NCBI RefSeq assembly: GCF_023100905.1
Contig: NZ_CP064686.1
Coordinates: 3,100,001-3,164,000 of the forward strand
Source of the DNA: Bradyrhizobium sp. 4
Lineage (GTDB): Bacteria; Pseudomonadota; Alphaproteobacteria; Rhizobiales; Xanthobacteraceae
Length of the DNA: 64,000 bases
Direction of reading: 5' to 3'
Each line of letters begins with the position of its first letter. Position 1 is the first letter of the stretch. This document shows, piece by piece, positions 34,528 to 42,664 of this stretch. A program made the position numbers and the translations under genes. The notes beneath the pieces were generated by a model. The model ran no database searches. It saw only the letters and a list, made by a program, of their open reading frames with translations, and was not told the DNA's origin.

Positions 34528-35010
34528 GTGAATGATGCCAATGTGAAAGTCGAAACGCAGGCCGATCCGGTGAATGAGAACACGAATGGTGCAAAACCAA
34601 GGTTCGATTTGCCGCTTTTGAATTTCCAGGAACTCCTCCGTGGCTTCGCCGAGCAGGGCGCCGCACAGACCAAGAACAATATCGCGAGCATGAAAGCGAC
34701 TTCCGAGGAGATCAGCGACATTCTCCGTGAAGCCTGCTCTATGAACGCCAGAGGGGCCGTCGATTACGGCGCCAAGGTCATCGAGATTTCCAAAGACAAT
34801 ACCAGCGCCACCCTGGAGTTTTTATCCCGCCTCGCTGAGACCAGGTCGCTGCTGGATATCGTGCATCTTTCGACCGCCCGAAGCCGCGAGGCTTTCGAAG
34901 TCGTCTCCGCACAGAATCGGGAGCTTTGGGAGCTCGCGCAGAAAGTTGCGATCGAGACGACCGAGCCCATCAAGACCGGCTTCAACAGAGTGCTGCACAA
35001 GACCGTCTGA
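34528..35010 (+). CDS. phasin family protein
   Basis: 160 residues, helical throughout. The Phasin_2 pattern is visible in FQELLRGFAEQGAAQTKNNI, MNARGAVDYGAKVIEISKDN and TSATLEFLSRLAETRSLLDI, followed by AREAFE-like SREAFEVVSAQNRELWELAQ. Phasins coat polyhydroxyalkanoate granules; related proteins bind other surfaces or act as stress proteins. No pha synthesis genes are nearby. Start GTG 34528 follows GAAAGGATG. An 11-bp inverted repeat after the stop may terminate the transcript. Confidence 0.8.
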   Translation: MNDANVKVETQADPVNENTNGAKPRFDLPLLNFQELLRGFAEQGAAQTKNNIASMKATSEEISDILREACSMNARGAVDYGAKVIEISKDNTSATLEFLSRLAETRSLLDIVHLSTARSREAFEVVSAQNRELWELAQKVAIETTEPIKTGFNRVLHKTV

Positions 35011-35032
35011 ACCGAGGCTACCGGCCGCGCGG

Positions 35033-35082
35033 ATCGACTGGACAGGCGTCTCCGCAACGGGGGGACGCTCGGTCCAGTCGAT
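35033..35082 (+). terminator. extended inverted repeat after phasin gene
   Basis: ATCGACTGGAC (35033-35043) and its perfect complement GTCCAGTCGAT (35072-35082) enclose a loop that can itself pair partly (GCGTC/GACGC). It lies 23 nt after the phasin stop and 47 nt before the next gene. No T-run, so terminator or RNA-processing hairpin. Confidence 0.4.
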
Positions 35083-35129
35083 GGCGGGCCAACGTGCTCA
35101 GGGTCCGCAACAGATTGCAGGAAATCAAG

Positions 35130-35333
35130 ATGGGTGTGGTAATGATCAAGTGCCCGGAAACGGGCGACGCTATTTCGACGGGTATCGAGACTGATCGCGA
35201 AAGGTTTCGCTGCAGCGCGGTATTCTTCTCGCGCACCTATTGTCGGGTCTGCGCGGCTACACACGAGTGGTTCGCGCGAGAGGCCTGGGTCTACGAGCCT
35301 GCCCTGGATAGTCGGTTGCCGGGCGGCTGGTAG
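35130..35333 (+). CDS. small zinc-ribbon-like protein
   Basis: 67 residues. IKCPETGDAISTGIETD, FFSRTYCRVCAATHEWFARE and a C-terminal Trp-containing segment. Cys in C-P-E-T-G, C-R-V-C and the following His resemble a one-metal zinc ribbon found in many short bradyrhizobial proteins of unknown role. AGGA lies before ATG 35130. The 3' end overlaps the convergent Crp/Fnr gene by 43 bp. Confidence 0.6.
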   Translation: MGVVMIKCPETGDAISTGIETDRERFRCSAVFFSRTYCRVCAATHEWFAREAWVYEPALDSRLPGGW

Positions 35334-36079
35334 GCGTCTCGTGCCGGCGCCGCTTGAATAAGTCCTGCTCCGCCACGCGATATTATCCGATCGATCCTGC
35401 GGCTCATCACCTTGTAGCACTCGCATGCCACGGCTTCGAGCCGCGGCCGGTCAATCTCGAGCTGACCGCGGCGGCTGGATTTCAACGCTCTTGACGCGCG
35501 CAACGCCCTCACAACATGCGTGACCGTGGTGCGTCGGACGCCCAGTAGCTCCGACATAGTCTCCTGGGTCAAAGGGAGGAGATTGCTGCCATTCGCCCGG
35601 TCATGAATTTGAAGCAGCCAGCAGGCCATCCGAGCTTCGACGGAGTGCAGTGCATTGCAGGCCGCGACGTGCTGAAATTGCGTCAGCAGCGATCTCGTGA
35701 AGATCTGCACCATGGATGCGATCGCGGGGCTGCGACCCAGCGCCGGCAGAAATTGCGCCGCCGGGATCTGCAGCACGGCCCCTGGGACGCGGACCACCGC
35801 CGTCAGGGGGGAGCGGGATGCGCCAAGCGCCGACGTCAGACCGATGGCACCCTCATGGCCGACCAGCCCCGTCGCGACGGTCTGCCCGTTCGGCAAGTCC
35901 ACAATAAAGGCAATCGCGCCACTGCAGGGGAAGAGAAGGTGATTGATCCGGTCGCCCGATCGGACCAGCACTGCGTCGCGCTCGAGCACGACCTTCCGCA
36001 GATGAGGTGCAAGCAAGGCAAAATCCGCCGGCGGCAACGCTGCTAACAATCGATTCTCAACTCTGGTCGCGTGATCCAT
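35291..36079 (-). CDS. Crp/Fnr family transcriptional regulator
   Basis: 262 residues from ATG 36079. The cyclic-nucleotide-binding fold begins LLAALPPADFALLAPHLRKV, continues with VLVRSGDRINHLLFPCSGAI and ends in the long dimerisation helix. The HTH_Crp is QETMSELLGVRRTTVTHVVR with recognition helix R-R-T-T-V-T-H. No Fnr-type cysteine cluster is seen, so it probably senses a small molecule rather than oxygen by Fe-S. Similar in design to the regulator at 52048. The 3' end overlaps the small zinc-ribbon gene. Confidence 0.85.
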   Translation of the reverse strand: MDHATRVENRLLAALPPADFALLAPHLRKVVLERDAVLVRSGDRINHLLFPCSGAIAFIVDLPNGQTVATGLVGHEGAIGLTSALGASRSPLTAVVRVPGAVLQIPAAQFLPALGRSPAIASMVQIFTRSLLTQFQHVAACNALHSVEARMACWLLQIHDRANGSNLLPLTQETMSELLGVRRTTVTHVVRALRASRALKSSRRGQLEIDRPRLEAVACECYKVMSRRIDRIISRGGAGLIQAAPARDAYQPPGNRLSRAGS

Positions 36080-36425
36080 CACGGGATTCGTCCCCGACGG
36101 ATGGCCGGTGCTGGGACGGGGCCGCTGGTGCCCAACTGGCCGCACAACTCAACAGGGGTCCAACCGGTCACCGGAGATATGGTTCCCTTCGTGGAGTCGT
36201 GCGTGTGCGACGGCACCGCCACGCACGATCCCGCTAGATCCTGCGATTGGCTCCAACTGGGACCGGCAGGCTCGCGGGCATTGCAGTTGATGTCGGCCAA
36301 GCCTATCGCTCGTCCGGAAAGAGTGTCATCGGAGCGGACGCTCTATGCCTGTGCGACAGATGCCATTTTTTGGCCGAGTATGCTAAGGCGGCGACCGCCT
36401 AATCATTGAACGTTCTTAACTCGTG
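36080..36425. other. spacer without recognisable gene, ends at tRNA scar
   Basis: Promoter side of the Crp/Fnr gene, then ~300 bp without a credible gene. The right edge abuts a partial tRNA, so this is presumably the terminal sequence of an integrated element. Confidence 0.35.
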
Positions 36426-36475
36426 GCTGACTCTTAATCAGCGGGTCCCAGGTTCGAGCCCTGGTGCGCCCACCA
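36426..36475 (+). tRNA. 3' fragment of tRNA-Lys(CTT), probable attachment-site scar
   Basis: Anticodon arm GCTGA-CTCTTAA-TCAGC (anticodon CTT), variable GGGTC, T arm CCAGG-TTCGAGC-CCTGG, acceptor 3' strand TGCGCCC, discriminator A and CCA end are perfect. The 5' half is missing: the 26 nt upstream contain no D arm and no GGGCGCA acceptor strand. Integrative elements that use tRNA genes leave exactly this 3' fragment at their distal end. The element would lie to the left of it. Confidence 0.8.
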
Positions 36476-36713
36476 TCCTAGCGATTGGCCCCGCGTGTGG
36501 CGGGCGCGCAACAAGCCTTCCCGGGAGCGGGTCCTCCCTGCTCGTCGTGCGTGCCAGCGTGTTGGGCGGAAGCACCGTGTTGCTGATAGCTACCACCATT
36601 GCTTCACGGATTTCTATAGAGGCGCAAACCGGTTTTGACCGTAGCCTGGGGGGCAACCGCCATTCTGGCAACGGGAAATTCCGTAGTGATCTCAATGGCC
36701 AAAAACGCCGAAA

Positions 36714-37574
36714 ATGTCAGAACGGCCTTTGAGACACTACAGTATTTCGAGACTTCTCACCTGGAACATTGCCGGAAAACGCCGCGACGGCGTGACCGAT
36801 CTGGCGAGGATCGTTGCCGTCGCCCGACAGACGCTCGATGCCGACGTGTTCTGCTTCCAGGAGGTGAGCGCGAATTTCTCGAGATTTGGTGATGGAGCGG
36901 ATCAGAGCGCACAGCTGGCAGCCCTGTTGCCCGGCTACTCCGCAATATTCCGACCTGCTATCGAAACTGTCGAACGTGATGGCAACCTCCATCACTTCGG
37001 CAATATGACGCTGTCCCGGTTGCCCGTGCTGCAGATTGCCAACCACCTGCTGCCATGGCCGGGTGTAGGCAGGGTGCGCAGCATGCGCCGTCACACTTTG
37101 GAGGTGACGGTTCGGGCCTCGTTTGGCGCGATCCACGTCGTCAACACGCATCTCGAGTTTCATTCGGCAGTCCAGCGCGAGGCAAAGATCGCGCGGCTGC
37201 TGGATTTGCAGGAGGACGCGTCGATGAGTCCGAAGCAGGCCGGCTCCCGGCACGATGAGCCGTACGGAAGTCAAACCGTCGCTGCGTCGAGCCTGCTGTG
37301 TGGCGATTTCAATTCTGATGTTGCCGACCCTCAGCACGCATTGATTGCCCGAACTGGCCGGCCTGGTCTGGCGTATCGGGATGCATGGACCGCCGATCGT
37401 CCCGGCCGCGCGCGTGCGCCGACTTGCGGAATCTACGACCGCGCGCAGCGGGCCGACGGGCCCGACTGCCGCGACTTCATTTTCGTGACGGAAGATTTGA
37501 CCGGCTACGTTCGCAGCATCGAGGTCAACGAAGCGACCGCGCACCAGCCCATTGTAATCAAGCTTTCGGAATAG
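36714..37574 (+). CDS. endonuclease/exonuclease/phosphatase family protein
   Basis: 286 residues. The EEP fold signatures are LLTWNIAGKRRDGVTDL (metal Asn), VFCFQEVSANF (metal Glu), HVVNTHLEFHSAVQREAKIA (N-T-H), LLCGDFNSDV (G-D-F-N) and the C-terminal DFIFV with AHQPIV catalytic His. Members are DNA repair nucleases, DNase I-like enzymes or sugar/lipid phosphatases; specificity cannot be read. No signal peptide. It lies just outside the tRNA scar, so it may be resident chromosomal sequence. Confidence 0.82.
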   Translation: MSERPLRHYSISRLLTWNIAGKRRDGVTDLARIVAVARQTLDADVFCFQEVSANFSRFGDGADQSAQLAALLPGYSAIFRPAIETVERDGNLHHFGNMTLSRLPVLQIANHLLPWPGVGRVRSMRRHTLEVTVRASFGAIHVVNTHLEFHSAVQREAKIARLLDLQEDASMSPKQAGSRHDEPYGSQTVAASSLLCGDFNSDVADPQHALIARTGRPGLAYRDAWTADRPGRARAPTCGIYDRAQRADGPDCRDFIFVTEDLTGYVRSIEVNEATAHQPIVIKLSE

Positions 37575-38159
37575 AAGAATGGCGGAGCTACTAAAAACTG
37601 TCGTTGCAAGGAAGGGTAGAGGACGTCTTGCCCGCCGGCGGCCCCCCGCAAGCAATTTGGCCGCAATGATCGAAATCAGAACTGAGTCTCGGTTCAGGAG
37701 CAATAGCGGCTCACGCTGGTGGGGCCTATTTTCGATACAGCCGCCCGGTAGTCGTCCGGAGGTGTAAACGCCGGCCATTGGAATCACCGTTCTCACCTTT
37801 TGCCGGACCAGCCATGGCGCAAGGCGGTGGCACGGACAAGGCACCAACCCTCATCAGCAACAGATGTCAGCGTCCAATGGAGTTTCTCGCGTCCCTGCCA
37901 GCAATTGCAAACCTGCCCGCCGCCAATGCCTACAGGTGCATGCCCTGCCTGAGAGTTGAAACTATCGTTCTGGGCTGAAGGAAGGCACCGCCAGAGGACT
38001 ACTTGGCTTGAGCTCGAAAGTCCGAGGCTAGCGTTTCATCTGCCAGGAGACGAACTCGTCTCCGGCATCAAGGCCTTCCCCGCACACCAGCAATGGCTGG
38101 TTGTCGGACGTGGCGCCGAGTAGAGCGCGAACCTCGCTTCTTCTCTGAACGTGGTGGGC
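37575..38159. other. 585-bp stretch with decayed sequence
   Basis: No intact gene. On the minus strand around 38035-38155 an open stretch (EVRALLGATSDNQPLLVCGE, then GLDAGDEFVSWQMKR and stop) has protein-like composition but no start or match I recognise, and may be a fragment of a lost gene. Confidence 0.3.
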
Positions 38160-38737
38160 TCAGCGCGTTGGTAGCCGGTCCACTATGCTGGACAAGACCT
38201 TTGGAGGCAACGTGATGCCAGACAGCCTCCAGGTCGCTCCTTCATAATGCAGGCTAACGCTCCCGGCGTCCTGATTTGCTCCGAGCTTCACCGCAAACTC
38301 GACCGGCTTCACTAGCGTTATCCGCCCACGAACACAAAGATGTTCGAAAGGTCAAGCTCGGCAAACGAAGACATCGTCCCAAATGTAATGTTTTCTGCCG
38401 CGTTGCGGACGGTGCCGCTCCTCAACAGGACGGACAAATTTTCCGGTGTCATGAGCTTGACCGCGAGATCGTCGGCAATTGTCGCACCGAATGCGTTGAC
38501 TGCCATTCGTTCGAACGGCTGCACCGGCCGCTTTCGGCCAATTCGGTCGAGATAAGCGGACACAACCTGATCGACTACCGAATGACGGAGGCGCGGAAGA
38601 TTAGTCCGGGCCATCACCTGAGCGGCGTCTGCGCTTCGCACGGCCGAAACCAGGCCCAAGACCGAAACGAAGGCTGACCCGGCGTAGATGAAGAGGCAGA
38701 TCAGGAACGCCGCCAGGATGCCAATGAGCCACCTCAT
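38160..38737 (-). pseudogene. DUF2939 domain protein, frameshifted
   Basis: Starts at ATG 38737 with MRWLIGILAAFLICLFIYAG (membrane anchor) and SVLGLVSAVRSADAAQVMAR, typical of DUF2939. The frame ends early at 38318 (SNIFVFVGG, stop). The next frame continues without break as RITLVKPVEFAVKLGANQDA, then SVSLHYEGATWRLSGITLPP and stops at 38160, the expected C-terminal half. A single frameshift near 38325 splits the gene. Unless this is a sequencing error it is inactive. The family is a periplasmic-facing protein of unknown function. Confidence 0.75.
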
Positions 38738-39132
38738 GGAGCGGCAATCACGGTGGAGGGGCATTGCTCCAAGATGCGATCGGACCTCTAACGCCTCTTG
38801 CGCGGCTGTCAGCCGAGAAGTTTAATCATTTTGATCGTTGGAGGTTGGCAAGTAGCCGCAATGAGCGGCGCGTTCGCACTTGCGGCGTGTGGGAAAGACC
38901 CAGGGCCTAAAGGTGCTGCTCATAAGGTGGGTGGCCATGAAAGCCTTCAAGTTCGATGAAATTCCACTGCTCGCTGTTTCAGGGAAACCCTAGCGGCGAA
39001 GCCTGACTGCAGCCACGCCATGGCTTGCGTGTGCCCAGCTTTGCGCGAACTCTCGTTTCCCCACCACGCATTGAACCTGTAGGCTAACGGCGGTAACGGC
39101 CTGCCGAGAATTCCTAGATCGGCGGCAGCGCA

Positions 39133-39662
39133 TTGCAAGGGGGCGGCATCGCATCCGGCTTGAGCAGAGCTTACGGCAATGCGCTGACCATCTCCGGCGA
39201 CGCTCAGGGCGGCGACGACAGTCTGACCGGAGGCAATGTTCCAAGCCCGGTTCCTGCCGGAACATACGATACCATGCTTGTCGGGGATGGGCAGACCATG
39301 CTGACAACGCGCGTGGAGGGAACGACCAGTTGATCAGCGGCACCGGAAAAGATGACATGTGGGGCGACGCTCAGGTGATGCTTGGGCTCGCGAAAGGAGG
39401 CAACGACACCTTCGTGTTCAACGTCAATAACGGCCACGACAAAGTCGCGGATCTTGGCCAGGGTATTTCGAATTTAGGAACCGACTACATCGATGTCGCT
39501 GCGCTTGGTATTGAGAACTTCAGCGAACTTACGATCTCGGCATTTGACACGACAGCACACGAAAGCACGATCACGTTCAGCGCAGGCAACGACGTGCTCG
39601 TATAGGAAGCACTCAGGCCTCAGGATTTCATATTCGCGCCGCATGGCCTCTTGCTGACCTAG
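39133..39662 (+). pseudogene. RTX (hemolysin-type calcium-binding) protein C-terminal remnant
   Basis: Fragments in shifting frames: ALTISGDAQGGDDSLTGG and TMLVGDGQTM; then ARGGNDQLISGTGKDDMWGD with NDTFVFNVNNGHDKVADLG and TDYIDVAALGIENFSEL; finally LRPQDFIFAPHG before a stop at 39662. G-G-N-D and G-D repeats plus an L-x-x-x-D-F-I-F end mark a type I secreted calcium-binding protein. Two frameshifts (about 39315 and 39600) and a missing N-terminus show decay. Confidence 0.75.
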
Positions 39663-39789
39663 AAGGCAAGTGGCCAAGTCCTCTGGGCTGACGTGCGCCG
39701 GCTTTTGTTCGTTGCGCGTGGAGCAAATACACCGGTTCATCAACTAACCAGCTTGCGATGTAGTCGCGTAAGGCGTCTTCCGCGGGAAT

Positions 39790-39920
39790 CTTGGGGCGGC
39801 CAGCGCGTTAAGCCGCTCCTCGGCAACCGCTGCGCGTTCTGTTCCTTTGGTACCGTTTCGTGTCCGCCAGTTCAGGAGAATGGAAAGGCTTGCTGTAGCA
39901 GCTGCCTTGAAGGGAGTTGA
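39790..39920 (+). pseudogene. GDCCVxC-domain protein remnant
   Basis: Reads GQRVKPLLGNRCAFCSFGTV and SCPPVQENGKACCS, clearly the C-terminal half of the intact protein at 49885-50091 (CGERLKPLRGDCCVFCSFGT and PCPPVQENGKGCCS). The signature G-D-C-C-V is degraded to G-N-R-C-A and the N-terminal Cys pairs are missing, so it is a dead paralogue about 10 kb from the intact one and in opposite orientation. Confidence 0.7.
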
Positions 39921-40021
39921 CCGACTGCCTGTTGCAGCAGCCGGCCAGGAACCCTTTTAATTGGATTTGATTTTCTCAGACGGGCGGGCTCAGCCCTCTT
40001 TGTGACGGTCTGTTTGCGAAA

Positions 40022-41011
40022 ATGAGTTCGGTAGACGTGGTTTTTCCCTGCTTCCGGTATGGGCGCTTCCTGCGAGAGTGCGTCGAGAGCGTTTTGACGC
40101 AATCCGGCCCCGAACTGCGCGTGCTTATTATCGATGATGCGTCGCCGGACAATACAGCGGAAGTTGCGGAAGAGTTAGTCTGCTCCGATCCCCGCGTCAG
40201 TTATTGCCGGCACACCTCGAATCAAGGGCTGATTGCTACCGCCAATGAAGGCATCGCCTGGGCGAGAGCCGACTACATGCTTCTGCTGTCTGCGGACGAT
40301 TACCTGTTGCCCGATGCCCTTTCGAGATCCGTCGAACTGTTGGACGATCATCCGTCCGTCGCTTTCGCCTTCGGCGGCGCGGTTGTTCTTGATCAACGCG
40401 GGGAGCGTTCGCGGCGTCGAACAGGCGTGGGATCGAGAACCCGTGTTTTGTCCGGACTTGATTTCATTGCACTTAGCGGCGCAAAAAACATTGTGCTGTC
40501 ACCAACCGTCGTGGTTCGCACATGCCTGCAGAAACGCGGCGGGTATTTGGCTGATTTACCCTACGCCTCTGACATGGAAATGTGGTTACGGCTCGCCGCA
40601 CACGGGGATGTCGGGGTCATTGCCGCTGACCAAGCCGTGTATCGAGCGCACTCGGCCAATATGTCAAGTGAGCCTTCGCGGGAGCAAGACCTGCTCCAAC
40701 GCAAGGCAGCGATAGAACATTTCCTGGATAGTAGCGCCGCGAGGTTCACCAACGCTGCTGATCTTCGTATCCGGATGAACCACATGTTGGCACTTGAAGC
40801 GATCGGCTGCGCAAGCGCTGCCTTCAATGAAGGCGCGATGGAGAGCTCAGCACGCCTGTCTAAACTTGCCCTGAGTATTGATCCGAGCGTTCAAAGATCG
40901 CGTCGTTGGTGGTTTCTCGCCTGCAAGAAGGTTCTTGGGTCGCGAGAATGGCAGCTGGTGCGGCCTGCAGTTGAATGGTTTAGATCTATCGTGCGGAAGG
41001 ACCACCGCTGA
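40022..41011 (+). CDS. family 2 glycosyltransferase
   Basis: 329 residues. The GT-A core is VDVVFPCFRYGRFLRECVES, LRVLIIDDASPDNTAEVAEE, NQGLIATANEGIAWARADYM and LLLSADDYLLPDALSRSVEL, with D-x-D replaced by A-D-D as is usual for GT2. The C-terminal ~100 residues are helical and may dock to other proteins. It is adjacent to an FkbM methyltransferase gene interrupted by IS66, which suggests that both once modified the same glycan. Independent of the 0-8 kb polysaccharide block by position. Confidence 0.85.
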   Translation: MSSVDVVFPCFRYGRFLRECVESVLTQSGPELRVLIIDDASPDNTAEVAEELVCSDPRVSYCRHTSNQGLIATANEGIAWARADYMLLLSADDYLLPDALSRSVELLDDHPSVAFAFGGAVVLDQRGERSRRRTGVGSRTRVLSGLDFIALSGAKNIVLSPTVVVRTCLQKRGGYLADLPYASDMEMWLRLAAHGDVGVIAADQAVYRAHSANMSSEPSREQDLLQRKAAIEHFLDSSAARFTNAADLRIRMNHMLALEAIGCASAAFNEGAMESSARLSKLALSIDPSVQRSRRWWFLACKKVLGSREWQLVRPAVEWFRSIVRKDHR

Positions 41012-41734
41012 ACACCGGCAAAACGACTGGGCTTCTATACGGCCTTGTTAGTTTCGTTCGCGCCTGGCCATACCTCAGCGGATTTACGGCGCTGCCGTCG
41101 ATAGCTCGTTGTTAGGTCAGTGTGGATGCGACGCCTGTTTATGAATAGGAAATCGACCTCGATCAGGGTGGGAAACGCGTAGTGCGTGGGAAGGACTGCA
41201 TTTATGGCAAAGCCTCGTTCTTCGTAAAATGTTACGGCTTCTCTCAGGCTCGGCTGGTCTTGGTACAACGGAGCGATTGCCACTTCGGATTGGAGGCCAT
41301 AGAATTCTGAGAGCATCTCGCCGGCTCCCGCGGCAACGGAGAGGTCATGCCCTTGAGTATCCATTTTCAGGAAGGCACGCTTGAACCCAAGCGTTTTCTG
41401 ATATTTGCGAAAGTAATCATCGAGCGTGTCTGTGTCGATGCCGATTCTTTCTGACGCGGCTATATCCCGCTCAAACACGCCACCCGACAGCGGCGTATGC
41501 AGAGACGATAGTGAATGGGACGATGCCACATTAAATTCGACATGTCGTCGCGTTGAATCCAATGCAACGCTCTCAACATACCAACTCGCGTCGTAGACAG
41601 CTTTTGCGCGCAGCGCCTTTGCGAGTCGCGGGACAGGTTCAAACGAAACAATCTGGCCGTCGTAACCGATAGATCTCAGCAACTCGGCATATTGCCCCTC
41701 GTTTGCGCCCACGTCGAAAACGCAATCGACGTCG

Positions 41735-41742
41735 AGATAGAC
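41735..41742. repeat. 8-bp target site duplication AGATAGAC of IS66 (second copy 44276-44283)
   Basis: AGATAGAC precedes the left IS66 end and is repeated exactly at 44276-44283 after the right end. Eight bp is the usual duplication of IS66 elements. Confidence 0.95.
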
Positions 41743-41822
41743 GTAAGCGCTTAGCCGGAACCCTTGCTTCGGGATCGGTATAGCTGTGCGAAAGAAGCCT
41801 CCGGCTTGGACGGAGGTTTCGG

Positions 41823-42245
41823 ATGGGATTGGACAGCAAAAAGGACGTCCATTTGGACGGCTCAACGAGGGGGTCGGTGGGCCGGCTGGAGGTTCTTGAA
41901 GGACCATCGGGGCGCCGCGTACGTTCGGAAGCTGAGAGAGCTCGGATCGTCGCCGAGAGTCTGTTACCCGGTGCCCAGGTGTCCGAGGTGGCGCGCAAGC
42001 ACGGAGCGACGCGCTGGCAGATCTACGATTGGCGGCGGCGGTTTCGACAGCGAGGCATGTTGCCGCCGCGCGAGGCATCGCAGCCGACATTCGCGCCGCT
42101 GGTCGTGGAAGGTGCGTTGGAGGAGCGTCAGATTCCGGCGATCAAGCTTGAGATCGCGATCGGCGATGTCGTGCTGCGGACGGACACAGCCATAGATGGC
42201 GAGCAGCTGTCCCGTGTGATCCGCGCGATGCGAGCGTCACGATGA
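41823..42245 (+). CDS. tnpA: IS66 TnpA (Orf1, helix-turn-helix)
   Basis: 140 residues. A transposase-8-type HTH is AESLLPGAQVSEVARKHGAT followed by RWQIYDWRRRFRQRGML. TnpA is required for IS66 transposition and probably contacts the ends. The last codons overlap the TnpB start (ATGA at 42242-42245), so both are translationally coupled. Confidence 0.9.
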   Translation: MGLDSKKDVHLDGSTRGSVGRLEVLEGPSGRRVRSEAERARIVAESLLPGAQVSEVARKHGATRWQIYDWRRRFRQRGMLPPREASQPTFAPLVVEGALEERQIPAIKLEIAIGDVVLRTDTAIDGEQLSRVIRAMRASR

Positions 42246-42595
42246 TCGCGGCCGGTGCCGATCTGAAGATTTACATCGCGACGCGGCCGATCGACTTCCG
42301 CTGTGGCCACGATGGGCTTGCGGCGAAGGTGCAGGAGATGCTTCGTCTCGACCCGTTCAGCGGCGCAGCCTTCGTGTTCCGATCGAAACGAGCGGACCGG
42401 ATCAAGATTTTGGTCTGGGATCGAACGGGTCTGGTGTTGGTGCACAAGCGTCTTGAAGGTTGCAAGTTCGTTTGGCCAACGATCGCAGACGGCGTGATAC
42501 GGATATCGCCGGCGATGTTCGCAGCCCTGTTCGAGGGGCTGGATTGGAGGTTGGTCCGCCCGGAAGAAGCGCGGCGTCCCCAGGCGGCTGGATAA
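42242..42595 (+). CDS. tnpB: IS66 TnpB (Orf2)
   Basis: 117 residues: IYIATRPIDFRCGHDGLAAK, FVFRSKRADRIKILVWDRTG, LVHKRLEGCKFVWP. These are the conserved blocks of the IS66 Orf2 family, a small accessory protein needed for transposition. It overlaps tnpA and precedes tnpC by ~70 bp. Confidence 0.93.
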   Translation: MIAAGADLKIYIATRPIDFRCGHDGLAAKVQEMLRLDPFSGAAFVFRSKRADRIKILVWDRTGLVLVHKRLEGCKFVWPTIADGVIRISPAMFAALFEGLDWRLVRPEEARRPQAAG

Positions 42596-42664
42596 CTGCG
42601 GCAGAATGACTCGGAAGCTATTTTGAATGTGGCACGCGCGGCGGCGATGTGCTCGAAATAGCGC

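Noticed and set aside
36426..36475. Functional tRNA-Lys gene
   Set aside because: The D arm and 5' acceptor strand are missing from the upstream 26 nt, so the cloverleaf cannot form.
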